Source: Scalesia atractyloides
Lineage: Eukaryota; Streptophyta; Magnoliopsida; Asterales; Asteraceae
DNA: 64,000 nucleotides
NCBI GenBank assembly: GCA_947069175.1
Contig: CAMTDV010000003.1
Coordinates: 81,941,978-82,005,977, forward strand
Reading direction: 5' to 3'
A program made the position numbers and the translations under genes. This document shows positions 1-12,050 of this stretch, in pieces (within the stretch, counting starts at the first letter, position 1; each line of letters begins with the position of its first letter). Under the pieces are notes generated by a model that had not been told where the DNA came from, searched no databases, and saw only the letters and a program-made list of their open reading frames with translations.

Positions 1-1534
1 TAGTTGGGCTTCCCCAACTTCTGCCCAACACACGGGCGTTCGACACTTTCTCCCATACAAGGTCTCATAAGGAGCAACCTTGATACTTGTATGATAACTA
101 TTATTATAGGACAATTCTATTAGGGGTAAGTGGTCATCCCAACTTCCACCTAAATCAATCACACTCTAAGCATGTCTTCAAAAGTTTGAATAGTACGCTC
201 ACTTTGTCCATCCGTCTGCGGGTGGTAAGCCGTACTAAAGTTTAATATTGTGCCTAAAGATTGTTGGAAACTTTTCCAAAAATGAGAAGTATATATAGTA
301 TCTCTATCAGATACAATAGATACCGGCACACTGTGTAGGGACACAATCTTGTCCACATAAAACTTAGCCAATTTGTCAGAGGTATACGTTTCTTTAATTA
401 GGAAGAAATGTGCTGACTTAGTCAGCCGATCTACAATGACCCAAATCGTGTCATTACCACGTTTGGTCTTTGGTTACTTGGTAATTAAGTTCGTAGTTAC
501 CATTTCCCATTTCCATGTGGGAATCTCAAGTTGTTGTAAAAGTCCTGACGACTTCTGATGTTTGGCCTTAACTTGCGAAGACGTCAGACACTTAGCTACA
601 TAAGTGGCTATGGATTTATTCAAACCCATGCACCGATAATTCTTTTTCAAATCCTGATACATTTTGTCACCACCTAGGTGAACTGAGTATCTTGAATTAT
701 GCGCTTCTTGGAGGCTTAAATCTCTAAGTCCTCCTAAGATTGGAACCCAGATTCTTCCATTAAACCTAAGGATTCCATCCTTTCCAGGCGCTAACTGATC
801 AACAGTTCCGCCTAATCCCTCATTAGGAATATTATCCTCTAACAGGCCTTGCTTTTGCGCATCTAATAGCTTCTCATTCAAGCTATTTCTGAGCTTAATG
901 CTCTTGGGATTAATCCTAATAGGTTTAACCCTTTCCTTGTGACTTAAGGCGTCAGCAATGACAATTGCCTTGCCGGGATGATAGCGAATTTCAAAATCAT
1001 AATTATTAAGTATTTCCATCCAACGGCGTTGTCGCATGTTCAATTCCTTTTGATTGAAAAAATGCTGGAGACTCTTATGGTCAGTGTATATAATACACTT
1101 TGTGCCATATAAGTAATGTCTCAACAACTTTAGTGCAAATACAACGGCACCCAATTCTAAATCATGGGTGGTGTAATTCCTTTCGTGCACCTTTAATTGT
1201 CGTGATGCATAAGCAATCACCTTGCCCTTTAGCATTAAAACACAACTCATGCCAGTGTGCGAGGCATTACAATAAACTACAAAATCCTCAATACCCTTAG
1301 GTCGAAATAACACAGGAGCATTGCTCAACTTGTGTTCTAGAATCTCAAAAGATTCTTGTTGTTTTGGACCCCAGTTAAACTTAATATTCTTACGGGTCAG
1401 GGTGGTTAAAGGACTAGCTATCCTTGAAAATTCCTCAATGAACCTCCTATAATAACCAGCCAATCCTAAGAAGCTACGAATCTCCGATGGAGTTTTTGGT
1501 ACTTCCCAATTCATTATAGCTTCTACTTTAGCGG
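1..1534 (-). pseudogene. Element A pol: RNase H and integrase (broken, runs off left edge)
   Basis: The long frame at 474-1514 holds the end of RT (SFLGLAGYYRRFI), RNase H (LELGAVVFAL, YTDHKSLQ, ADALSH) and the start of integrase (HLGGDKMYQDL). The frame at 159-371 holds the integrase core with SDRD and HPQTDGQSE; bases 1-158 continue the core in another frame (SYNNSYH, YGRKC). Damage seen: a stop near 474, a frameshift near 160, and altered active-site residues: the first RNase H aspartate reads YCNAS, the second zinc cysteine reads CLTSS, and the first integrase aspartate region reads TNLITK. These residues are normally D, C and D in the family. Upstream, the frame is cut by the solo LTR at 1540. 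Confidence 0.9.
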
Positions 1535-2779
1535 GATCCTGTCACACCCCGGATTTCCAATCCAAATCCATACACCGGTGGGTCCGGGTGGGGAGTATCG
1601 TGACGTCAGTTGATAACATCATTGTCAATTAAACACGGCATAGCGGAAGTCTTGGAATAAAATTACTATTACAAACCAAATGTTCGAAATACAAAATATT
1701 ATACAGGCTCGTAATAGAAGATCAATAGGCAGATCGTAAAATATACAAAAAGAATATAAAACAGACTTTAGGGCAGATCTAAGGATTTGCAAGATCCTTT
1801 TAGTCACTACCGAGCAGCTTCCGGCCTATTTCATAATGTACCTGCAAGCTTAGTCTTTGGACGATACGTCAGCTTTTGCTGGTAAATACACCCGACTGAC
1901 TCCTTTTAAAAACATTTTAGAAATTAGATTTAAGTGCACAGGGCACAAATCTTTTTATAACTTGGGAAAGTTACTTTGTAACCTTGTTAACAGATTCACA
2001 TGTTTGTCCATACATACAGGGCCCAGTACAGAGACCGAGACATGATTAAATACACACCACTTAGAACTGACAGAGGAGTTATCCCCAACGTCTTGGGTAA
2101 TTTGCATTTGAGCGTCTATCAGGTTTATGCATACACCCCGCGCTAAGGTCGTGGCCATTATCTAATGTAATGAGCCGATGATATCCAGGACACGGTAATT
2201 TAACCCCTGATGTTTAAGTTATCAAACAAAACTGATTAAAATGGAATATGCGGATTTACTAGCCACAATCCGGCATTCGATTGATCCCATTTTCGACCAA
2301 GCGGTAATAATTTACCGTATCCCAAGCCCGTATAGGGATAATAAGTCAAGAGTATTTACCTGAGCTAGTCTTCTTTTAATTTCAATAACTCAGCCATATA
2401 CAAAAGTACTAAGTGCAGATAGCATTTACCGGCAAGGCTCTAATCTGGATTATGGCATAAGCTAACCAATTAAATACTAACGGTCGTTATTTAAGTCATA
2501 GACTTAGACTGAGTAGTGTACATGATCAAAACGTATGATGCTTGATTAAACGATGATTGGATAGAATGTAGTTTAAACCCGAAAAGTACTTTGACTTGCA
2601 TAATATGGGTAAACAATTAACATTCTGGATTTTGAGATTAAAATGATAAGGTTAAACCCATTTCGGTTAAATTTTCGTAAACTAGTTACACGTACTTAAC
2701 TATATGCATATAAGCGATATCGGGTAATCGGATAAGTCATGGACAAGTTCTATATGCCATAATACTTTAACTAAGTTGT

Positions 2780-3620
2780 AATATCAGTAGGATATCAACT
2801 TATATGCCCGTTAAGGTTTTAAAATGAAAGTATGCCTCATAAGGGCGTTTCGGTAATTTCATACCGTATAAAAGGAACTTGAATATAATTTAATGTTAAA
2901 ATTATAAATATTCTGGAAACATATTTTATTTATGATATAATATCAGTAGGATATCAATTATATGTGTAATTTATCTTTTATGACTAAACTATGCACCGAA
3001 GGGGCATTTTGGTCATTTTACACATAGTTTATAAATTATTTGGGATTCTGAGTTTATAACATGTACCTACTGTAAATATATTTAAAATAAGTTTTAAAAT
3101 CAGTAGCTAACAAGTCTTGGTCAAATAATATGGTTTAAAACCATACCATGCGCCGAAACGGCGCTTATGTCGTAAAATGACGTTTTATACGATGTTTAAT
3201 GAAAACTGAAGTTAAGGTCATATTAAAATGTCTTAGATATGTTATTTCATATAACATATAGGTAAAAGGTTTACCTTGAAAAGATTTGATTAAAACCATT
3301 TATGAGCCACAAGGGCTAAATCGTCATTTGTTGACATAATTCAAGGACCTGCTTGTAAACTCAGTTTATAATCTGATTTAAAATCCCAAATAATCCTACT
3401 TATAATATTACATCAGTAGGAAACTTATTTTCAAGTTCATTATCATTAAAACCTTGTTTTATGTAAAAAGGGCATTTTAGTCAAATATGGATAATTACGG
3501 AACTTGCGCATAAACTCAGATTCTGATTATAATCATGTAATATAATCTTAAAGGGTTATGCTACATTATATTAAGATCATAATACAACTTTAGATCAGTA
3601 TCTAACTAATCTAAATCGGG
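2780..3620. repeat. Degenerate ~157-bp tandem array inside LTR1
   Basis: The motif ATCAGTAGG or a close variant recurs at 2783, 2942, 3099, about 3254, 3412 and 3594. A second motif of the form ATGC-NCC-AA-GGGC recurs at about 2831, 2991, 3148, 3301 and 3460, in the same phase. Steps are 153-159 bp except the last (182). Units are diverged outside these motifs. Confidence 0.75.
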
Positions 3621-4534
3621 TCAGAAGCGAAAGTCAAAGCAGAAGTCAAACTTCGCGACTTTCGATTGCGAACCGACCCTAGAATTGAAATTGACGAGCC
3701 GAACATGTTCTTACATGTTTTATTAATTATTACCAACTTGCTTAAGTGTCAAAACAGGTTTCATAACATATATAAGATCAATTTGTGATTTTTCGAAAAA
3801 TGGAATGTTTGACTTTTTAATATCATAACTTTGAGCCGTCAATTGGTCTAGCAAACGTGATTTTCAGGAGGTGCCCTTTATAGGGATTAACACCTACCTT
3901 AATACGATCATTTAGCCATGTTCTTTACGAACAATGGCTGAACATAATGGTCTTAACCGAAAGTCAAAGCGTTTTTCATAAAACGCTTGACCTTTGGCTA
4001 TAAAAGCCTATAAACGAAAATGTATAAGAAAGGAACACTTACAAGAGGTTCCTAGAATGCAAGAGAACTAAGTTGGATGCTCCTTTCAGTTAGAAACTTC
4101 CAGAGAAGGGAGAAGAGTTATGAATAAGAAAGGTGCAAGTTCAAATGGTGGACTTGGACACCTATTTATAGTTGGAGAACTCAAATGAGGTGATGCCAGG
4201 TGTTTAGGGGTGTAAGAGGGAGCTTACAAGTGTCCTAAAACGTGACATAGCTTATTAAAAGTCCATAGTTTGAAAAAAATGGTTTTTGGCAATATGTGTA
4301 GAGGCCAAGCAAACTTTCTGCAGACACATGCCTCTTGCGCCCCGCGAGAGGCACAAGGCTTACCTTTCGCACCCTGCGAGCACCCCTTAGGCAGATTTGA
4401 AGTTTGCCACTTTAAGCCCCTCAACTTATTAAGACCTCCTAGAACCTCCTAAAACACCTTTTTAGCACTTTTAGCCATCCGTAACCAATACTTGGCATAC
4501 CTGGGATTATGCCCGGACATTGTCGAGCTCTCGG

Positions 4535-4865
4535 TTCATTAAAAGGTCACTCAGAGGTATAAATTAACATGTTGATACTTTTAATCCCTCCAATGTCCAA
4601 CTTTCATATAATCATGGATTCAATCGCTCTCGTCCAACAAATGGGACATATGAGAGTTAGGACTTCGTAAACGATCACTCAGAGGCTCATTATAAGCATG
4701 TTGACTCCGATGTCACTCAAAGGCTGGGCATGTTGACACAACGGTCACTCAGAGGCCAAGTTTTAGCATGTTGACACTAATGGTCACTCAGAGGCTTGGT
4801 TTATGCATGTTGACATCAGAAGATCATTCAGAGACTTAGTTTGAGCATGTTGACGCTTTTAGTCC
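4535..4865. repeat. Short tandem repeats with CACTCAGAGG and CATGTTGAC, LTR1
   Basis: About six units of 35-60 bp, each with a TCACTCAGAGGC-like motif followed by GCATGTTGAC. The same array occurs in the other two LTRs at 12965-13325 and 16375-16655. On the minus strand it is near the start of the LTR (U3), where promoter or enhancer repeats often lie. Confidence 0.75.
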
Positions 4866-4944
4866 TTGTTAGTCTTTAATAGACTAAAAATAAAATACAA
4901 CACGTGTCACTAAACTATTGGACACGATCTTACAGGGTGATACA

Positions 4945-5943
4945 GATCCACTTGGATACCACGCTCGCTTACAACATGTCCAAGAAATTGGACTTCTCTA
5001 AGCCAAAACTCACACTTAGAGAATTTAGCGTATAACTTCTCTTGTCTTAACAGTTCTAGGATGCACCAAAGATGTTTCTCGTGATCAACTTGATTACGAG
5101 AGTAGATAAGTATGTCATCCATGAAGACAATGACAAACTTCTCTAAATACGGTTTGTAGACTCTATTCATGAGATCCATGAATGCTGCTGGTGCATTTGT
5201 GAGTCCAAATGGCATCACCAAGAATTCATAATGACCATATCGGGTTCTGAAAGCAATCTTAGGAACATCCTCGTTCCTAACCTTCAACTGATGATATCCT
5301 GATCTTAAATCGATCTTAGAGAAATAACTAGCCCCTTGAAGTTGGTCGACTAAATCATCGATCCTGGGCAGAGGATATCGGTTCTTAATCGTTATTTTGT
5401 TCAACTCTTGGTAATCAATGCACATCTGCATTGAACCGTCTTTCTTTTTAACAAAAAGAATAGGAGTTCCCCAAGATGAGGAACTAGGCTGGATAAAGCC
5501 TTTCTCTAAAAGTTCATCAAATTGAACTCTTAAGTCCTTCATTTCCGTCGGTGCTAACTGATATGGAGCTCTGGCTACTGGTGCTGATCTAGGTAGGATA
5601 TCAATTCTAACTCCATTTGTCTATCTGAAGGTAGGCCTGGTAATTCTTCGGGGAAAACATCGGGATACCCTGAGATAACTGGAAGGTCTTCTATATTTGG
5701 TTTAGGCTCGTTGATAGTTACTTGTGCCATGTAAATGACACAACCTTTTCCCAAACACTTGGATGCCTTAAATAGCGACAACTTATCTGGAAATCCGTAG
5801 TGTGAATCTCCAGGGATGGTGATCGTTTCACCATATGAGGTTTTAATCTCGATAGGTTTCTTATCGCAGGCAATGCGGGCTTGGTTATGGGATAAACACT
5901 CCATGCCTAAAACTACATCGAACCCTGCCAATTTCATTAGCAA
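4945..5943 (-). pseudogene. Element A pol: reverse transcriptase with protease tail (broken)
   Basis: Minus-strand frames show the Ty3/gypsy reverse transcriptase blocks: FVKKKDGSMQMCIDY, RYPLPRIDDLVDQL, FSKIDLRSGYHQL, MPFGLTNAPAAF and the catalytic block FMDDILIY. The frame at 5575-5943 carries the protease tail and the linker to RT (FPEELPGLPSDRQ) but breaks by a frameshift near 5575. At its 3' end the RT is cut by LTR1 at 4944. RT copies element RNA into DNA in the cytoplasmic particle; this copy cannot. Confidence 0.9.
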
Positions 5944-5967
5944 AAGGGAGATAGGGATAAAATGATT

Positions 5968-6207
5968 CTAAATGGATATGAAACATCCATCAAGAATGGA
6001 AGATGTTGTTTCTAATGTTACATCAGCAAGTTCTACCGCATAGGTTATATCTAGCGTTCTTATGGGCAGGTTCAATAGTTTACTAAACTTATGGTTAACA
6101 AAAGATTTATCTGCACCCGAATCGAAAATAACTCTAGCATATATGTCATGAATGAGGAATGTACCTGTTATGACGTTGTTGTCATTGACGGCCTCCCTGG
6201 CATTCAT
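5968..6207 (-). pseudogene. Element A aspartic protease domain
   Basis: The 79-residue frame contains VIFDSGADKSFV, the active-site loop of retroviral-type aspartic proteases (D-S/T-G), preceded by the strand TGTFLIHD typical of plant gypsy elements. It releases gag and pol proteins from the polyprotein. It is separated from the RT frame by a stop at 5965-5967 and from gag by stops upstream. Confidence 0.85.
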
Positions 6208-7369
6208 CTGGAATGGACGAGCATTCCCTTTCTTAGCCTCTCTAGGCTTTGCATCATTACTTTTGGGGTTCTTGGGGCAATTGAACTTAGTATGCCCTTT
6301 TTCATTACAGTCTTAACAAATGGCATTCTTAAGATCCTTACACTCTAGGGTCTTATGCCCCTTTCTCTTACAGATACCATAGGGTTTAGTCTGTGGATTA
6401 ACACTACATTGCCCTTAATGTCTGTAGTTACAGTTCTTGCACAGAGGTTTGTCATTAGACGTGTGCTGGTTCTTCTTGAACCTGAAATTTCCTTTCTTTT
6501 TGAACCTTTGGGAGTTATCCTCCCCCCGTTTCATTTTTCGGTCAGTTTCAGTCCTAACTGACTTTTGCATCACTAAATCTAAGGTGAAGGAGAGAGATAG
6601 GTCTACAGCGGACCTATAGGTAGTAGGCTGAGCAGCCTTTACCATGCCCTTTATCTCGGGCGCTAACACATTAATAAAACGCGCAATGCATTTGGGTTCA
6701 GGGGTGATTAAGTAGGAAACTAACCTAGACGGAGAATTGAAGTAAAAAACATACTTCCGACAATCTAGGTTCTTCATTGTAAGAGTCAGAAAGTCTGACT
6801 CTTAACTTCTCCACCTCATGAGGTAGGCAGTAAGTTTCCTTTACCAAATCAACAAACTTAGACCATCCCAAGTTGTACAGGTGTACCTTACCTGTAGATT
6901 GGACCATAGCTTTCCACCAGATTAGGGCATCGCCTTTGAAGGACTGTGATACATACTTTACCACATCCTTAGCAGCACATCCGTTGATATCTACTATTGT
7001 TTCCATTTCGTCTAGCCATTTCAAGGCTTCTACTACTCCTTTCTCCCCATTAAAATCTCGGGGTTTACAGGGGACGAAGTATTTGTAGGTACATCCGTCT
7101 TTTGAAGAACGAGACCTATCAGCAAATTCTATTATCTTTGGTTCACTCTTCGCATTTAAAGAGTGAACCGAGCTCTCCTTATGAGCTGAGGATAGTGGGA
7201 TTGATAATGGTCTGAAGCGAGTAGCGCTCAATTCTTTAAATTTCTTCATGGCTTTTCACACAGCTGCATCGATGCGAGCTTGGAAGTCATCGTTATCGAC
7301 GGCTATATTTTCAGCCTTGTTAGAGTTAATCTCTCGGTGGCTACTTTGTGCCTCGTCCGAGTTAGCCAT
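6208..7369 (-). pseudogene. Element A gag with zinc knuckles (broken)
   Basis: The likely start is the ATG at 7369 (MANSDEAQSS...). An in-frame stop follows near 7257, then the gag core (CTYKYFVPCKPRDFNGEKG, ALIWWKAM) and, after a frameshift near 6770, the block ending in the nucleocapsid. Three knuckle-like motifs follow one another between about 6290 and 6450: CKNCNYRH, a second that has lost its first cysteine (CKRKGHKTLEC), and a CX2CX4HX4C motif ending KGHTKFNCP that has a stop between its first two cysteines. Gag forms the particle and the knuckles bind element RNA. Several stops show long decay. Confidence 0.85.
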
Positions 7370-7671
7370 TCTTGGAGTTTTGGTTCTAAATACCAAATAA
7401 AATTTCTCTTAGCCATGGTATTAATAACCATATTGGCTTAAAACATTGGATATAACAATCCATCGCCTATCTAAACTAGTGTGAATAACATCACAACTCT
7501 TAGGCTTATCATATCTATATTTGGCCTAGGTCTCATCAGGACCATCAAAGGCAAATTACAACCTGGACATAGTCCTTATATTATTGGATAGTGGATCGTA
7601 ATGTCACAACTGTCATTGTCATAATTGACAATTATATATAGCTTATAGGCTTGTCACTAACGGAAATAATA
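7370..7671 (-). other. Element A leader, segment next to gag
   Basis: Non-coding stretch between the gag start and the minisatellite. I see no domain, no clear ORF and no RNA gene in it. It is part of the unusually long (about 2.6 kb) untranslated or leader region between primer site and gag. Confidence 0.5.
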
Positions 7672-8077
7672 ATATGGCACGTTGGCCTGTCACTTTGGAC
7701 ATAAAATATGGCACGTTGGCCTGTCACTTTGGACATAAAATATGGTACGTTGGCCTGTCACCTTAGACATAAGATATGGCACCTTGGCCTGTCACCTTGG
7801 ACAATTTATGGCACATTGGCATGTCACCTTGGACAATTTATGGTACATTAGCCTGTCACCTTGGACATAAAATATGGCACCTTGGCCTGTCACCTTGGAC
7901 AATTTATGGCACTTTGGACATAAAATATGGCACCTTGGCCTGTCACATTGGACATAAAATATGGCACCTTGGCCTGTCACCTTGGACAATTTATGGCATA
8001 ATGGCCTGTCGCCTTGGACAATTTATATGGCACCTTGGCCTGTCACCTTAGACAATTTATGGCACATTGGCCTGTCA
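7672..8077. repeat. Minisatellite, about 13 units of 31-34 bp
   Basis: Units contain TGGCACCTTGGCCTGTCACC and end in one of two forms: GGACATAAAATA (34-bp unit) or GGACAATTTA (31-bp unit). The two forms are intermixed, which points to repeated slippage or unequal exchange. The frames open across it are by-products of the repeat and not genes. Confidence 0.9.
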
Positions 8078-8404
8078 ATCGTCATCACACTGATGACATT
8101 AGCCGGGACTATATTGATCACATAGGCTATATAATAGGTTTGCGGACTTAGTCCTTTTACCTAGACGGCTACTGTGGTTCCTCAAGTCACACTACCAGGA
8201 GTATGAACATTCCTTAATGTTAACATAAGAGTCACTTAATGGTTGATTAATAGTCCCGGTCACCTTGGACCTTAACGACTTTGGAGGCTTGAACCTAGTC
8301 CACCGCCTCTGGATAGAAGGATAACTTCCTTTAACTATCCCAATAAAAGGCCTTTTATCCTTAACTATCATTTCTTGGCCAATATGTGGTCTGTGCCACT
8401 TGGC

Positions 8405-8632
<228 letters not shown>

Positions 8633-8763
8633 AGAAATTACAATACTAGAAATAAATGAAACAAACTATCCATGCAAGGACTAAAGAAATCAAAATGTCC
8701 ACGCAGGGACTAAAGAAATAACAATGTCCTCGCAGGGACTAACACATATTATTAAAAGAGACT

Positions 8764-9804
8764 TCACTCGTCCTTCTTTCCCTTAACCAACTTGGAGAAT
8801 TTCTTGAAGAACTTGTTTGTCTTCTTCTCTGTTTTCTCGGCTTGTTGTTGCATTTCTTTCATTCGTTCTAAGGCCTCATTGATGGCCTCAAGTGGCGGCG
8901 GAGGTTGTGGTTGTGGCATAACAGGATACTGGTATCCATAACTTGGATATCCAGCAGGTGGGAAAGGAGACAGGTAAAGTGCGTTATGCATGACTGCTGG
9001 CATATAAGGGTCATGCGATAATGCCTGGTAATTTACCATCGTAGACGGGTTAAAAGGATCAAATCCAGATGTATCCGGATATGTTGGGATAGGGTTATTA
9101 TAACCCGATGGTGGTGGTTGAACTACGGATGATGGTGTTGGTTCCACCACAGGTGAAGCATTGGAGGGTCCTCCCATTTGTGGATCCTCTTGAATGGTGG
9201 GGTAAGGTTTGGGCAAAGGTGGCAGCGATCCCGACCGTTGACCCGCACGTACCGACATACATGCTTCACGTTTCCTCCCTGGTGGCTCAGGCGGTGGTTG
9301 GGGTTGTTCCACCGGTCCCACGTGCACACCTTCTTGTACAAGAGGTGCTGGGAATGATGGGAAGGAGTGTTAGCAAAGGTAATTTGGTTCCAATATTGGT
9401 CCCACTCATTAGGACCTTGATTTGGCGATCCAGCGTAGGAGTTCGAATCGCTTGAGATTTCGATGGGATGTGTGTGCGATCTTGATGGCGACATTTCTGG
9501 ATCGGAGTCTTCATCCATGGGATTGGGTTGGTCTAATTGATTTTGGTCGGCTGGGGGTGTATTAAAGTATTGGTTGGGGTTAAAACTCATCATGGTACGA
9601 ATGAGGAGAGTGGTGGGAGTGGTGTGATTGGTGCAAACGATACGAATGGTATGAAATTTGGGTATGGGTGGGTGAAGGTCTTGATAGGGGCCATGAATCC
9701 CCCGAATCCTCATAGGGATTCGAATGATGGGGTTGTGAAGGGATGTATCCTGATGGTCCTCCCCTCATTGGTCCTTTACCTCTTCCTCTTACTCTTGGCG
9801 GCAT
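8764..9804 (-). pseudogene. Leader ORF of element A (proline-rich, coiled-coil end), frameshifted
   Basis: Minus-strand coding-like sequence in three successive frames: start MPPRVRGRGKGPMRGG at 9804, then a frame with SFNPNQYFNTPPAD and ISSDSNSYAGSP, then 9327-8764 ending EKTEKKTNKFFKKFSK and a lysine-rich tail. The first part is basic (Arg/Gly), the middle rich in Pro, Ser and His, the end predicted coiled coil (EAINEALERMKEMQQQAEK). Two frameshifts, near 9600 and 9330, break it. It lies between primer site and gag. I recall similar hypothetical proteins next to gypsy elements in Asteraceae, but I know no function. It could be an extra gag-like or nucleic-acid-binding protein, or a captured host sequence. 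Confidence 0.6.
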
Positions 9805-9958
9805 TTTCCTGTTAAAATCAAAGAAAAAACAATACTAATAACTTAATAATAAGATGAGTAATCCTAGGTCAAAGCCTAAACTCATAAGTCTAAGGAATGT
9901 GCTTGTGTAAGTTTGAGATTAAACACAAGAGGGATTGTGTTTAATTCTATCAAACGTT

Positions 9959-9971
9959 GGCTCTGATACCA
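9959..9971 (-). other. Primer binding site of element A (initiator tRNA-Met)
   Basis: The minus strand reads TGGTATCAGAGCC, complementary to the 3' end of plant initiator tRNA-Met and the standard primer site of many plant LTR retrotransposons. It lies three bases from the end of the element A LTR if the solo LTR at 9979-13405 is subtracted. This fixes the element's orientation as minus. Confidence 0.88.
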
Positions 9972-11204
9972 ACCTGTCTGTCACACCCCGGATTTCCAAC
10001 CAAAATCCATACACCGGTGGGCCCGGGTTGGGAGTATCGTGACGTTAGTTGATAACATCATTGTCAATTAAACACGGCACAGCGGAAGTCTTTGGAGTAA
10101 AATTACTATTACAAACCAAATGTTCGAAATAAAATAATATACAGGCTCGTAATAGAAGATCCACAGGCGGATCATAAATTGTACATGGAAAGAATATAAA
10201 ACAGACTTTGGGAAGATCTAGGATTTGCAATATCCTCTATCACTACCGAGCACTTCCAGCCTATTTTCGTATTGTACTTGCAAGCTCAGTCTTTGAAAAT
10301 ACGTCAGCTTTCACTGGTAAATACACCCAACTTACTCATTTTGAAAACATTTCAAAAATGTTTTATGTGCGTATCAACACAAAATCTTTTTATAACTTGG
10401 AAAAGTTGACGTTGCAACCTTGTTAACAGATTCACATGTTTGTCCATACATACAGGGCTTAGTACAGAAACCGAGACATGATTAAATACACACCACTTAG
10501 AACTCACGAAGGAGTTATCCCTAACGTCTTGGGTAATTTGCATTTGAGCGTCTGTCAGGTGTATGCCTACACTCCGCTCTAAGGTCGTGGCCGTTATCTA
10601 ATGTAACGAGCCGAGGATATCCAGGACACGGTAATTTAACCCCCGATGTTTAAGTTATCAAACAAAATATGCGGATTTACTGGCAACAATCCGACATTCG
10701 ATTGATCCCATTTCCGACCAAACGCTAATAATTAACCGTATCCCAAGACCGTATAGGGAAAATAATTCAAGAGTATTTACCTGAATTAGCCTTGTTTAAA
10801 ATGCAAGATTATAACCCAGCCGTATTCAAAATTAGCTAAGTGCAGATTGCATTTACCGGAATGTCTCTAGTCTGGATTATGGCATAAGCTAACCAATTAA
10901 ATACTAACAGTCTTCTTTAAGTCATAGACTTAGACCGACTAGCGTACTTGATCAAAACGTATAACGCTAGATTAAACGATGATTGACTATAATTTAGTTT
11001 AATCCCAACAAGTACGTTGACTTGTGTAATATGGATAAACTATAAACATTCTGGATTTTGAGACTTAAATGACAAGGTTAGACCCGTTTCGGTTAATTTT
11101 CGTAAATTAGATACATATACTTAACCATACGCATATTAGCGATATCGGGTAACCGAATAAGTCATGGACAAGTTCTATATGCCATTATATTTTAAATAAG
11201 TAGT

Positions 11205-12050
11205 AATATCAGTAGGATATCAACTTATATGCGCATTATGGTTTTAAAATGAAACTATGCCTCATAAGGGCATTTTGGTAATTTCACACCGAATTAAAGG
11301 AACTTGAATATAATTTAATGTGATAATTATAAGTATTTTGGAAAAATAACTTATTTATGATATAATATCAGTAGGATATCAATTTTATGTGTAATTTATC
11401 TTTTATGACCAAACTATGCACCAAAGGGGCATTTTGGTCATTTTACACAAGGTTTATAAATTATTTGGGATTCTGAGTTTATAACATGTATCCACTGTAA
11501 AAATATTTAAAATAAGTTTAAAAACAGTAGGTAACAAGTCTTGGTCAAATAATATGGTTTAAAACCATACTATGCGCCGAAACGGCGCTTATGTCATAAA
11601 ACGACGTTTTATGCGATGTTTAATGAAAACTAATGTTAAGGTCAGATTAAAATGTATTAGATATGTTATTTAATATAGCATATCAGTAGGTAAAGGATTT
11701 ACTTTGAAAAGATTTGGTTAAAACCGTTTTATGAGCCATAAGGGCTAAATCATCATTTATCGACATAATTCAAGGACCTGCTTGTAAACTCAGTTTATAA
11801 TCTTGTTTAATACCCGAAATAATCCTACTTACAATATTATATCAGTAGGAAACTTAATTTCAAGTTCATTATCATTAAAACCTTGTTTTTTGCAAAAAAA
11901 GATATTTTGGTCAAAAATGACATAATTACAGAACTTGCGCATAAACTCAGATTCTGATTATGATCATGTAATATAACCATAGAGAGTTATGCTACATTTC
12001 ATTAAGATCAAAATGCAACTTTAGATCAGTAGCTAACTAATCTAAATCGG
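11205..12050. repeat. Degenerate ~157-bp tandem array inside LTR2
   Basis: ATCAGTAGG-like motifs at 11208, 11367, about 11523, 11682, 11841 and 12025 (steps 159, 156, 159, 159, 184). The phase and order match LTR1 and LTR3. Confidence 0.75.

Larger units (their letters stand above)
1540..4944 (-). mobile_element. Solo LTR (LTR1) inserted in element A pol
   Basis: The 3405-bp segment starts TGTCACACCC and ends GGGTGATACA on the plus strand, so its ends are near inverted repeats. It is flanked by a perfect 5-bp target duplication, GATCC (1535-1539 and 4945-4949). Removing it would bring the RT part (4945 onward) next to the RNase H part (up to 1534), so it interrupts pol. It is clearly the same sequence as 9979-13405 and 13411-16740. 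There is no coding region and no internal domain, hence a solo LTR, normally left by recombination between two LTRs. Orientation is taken from element A, whose LTR has the same ends. Confidence 0.9.

Noticed and set aside
1625..1807. Minus-strand ORFs at the same place in LTR1 and LTR2 (1625-1807, 10045-10230)
   Set aside because: They differ in frame and start and lie in non-coding LTR sequence; similarity comes from the shared LTR DNA.
7776..8051. 91-residue plus-strand frame with repeated SPWTIYGTLACH-like units
   Set aside because: It follows the 31/34-bp minisatellite; the repeat explains both frame and composition.
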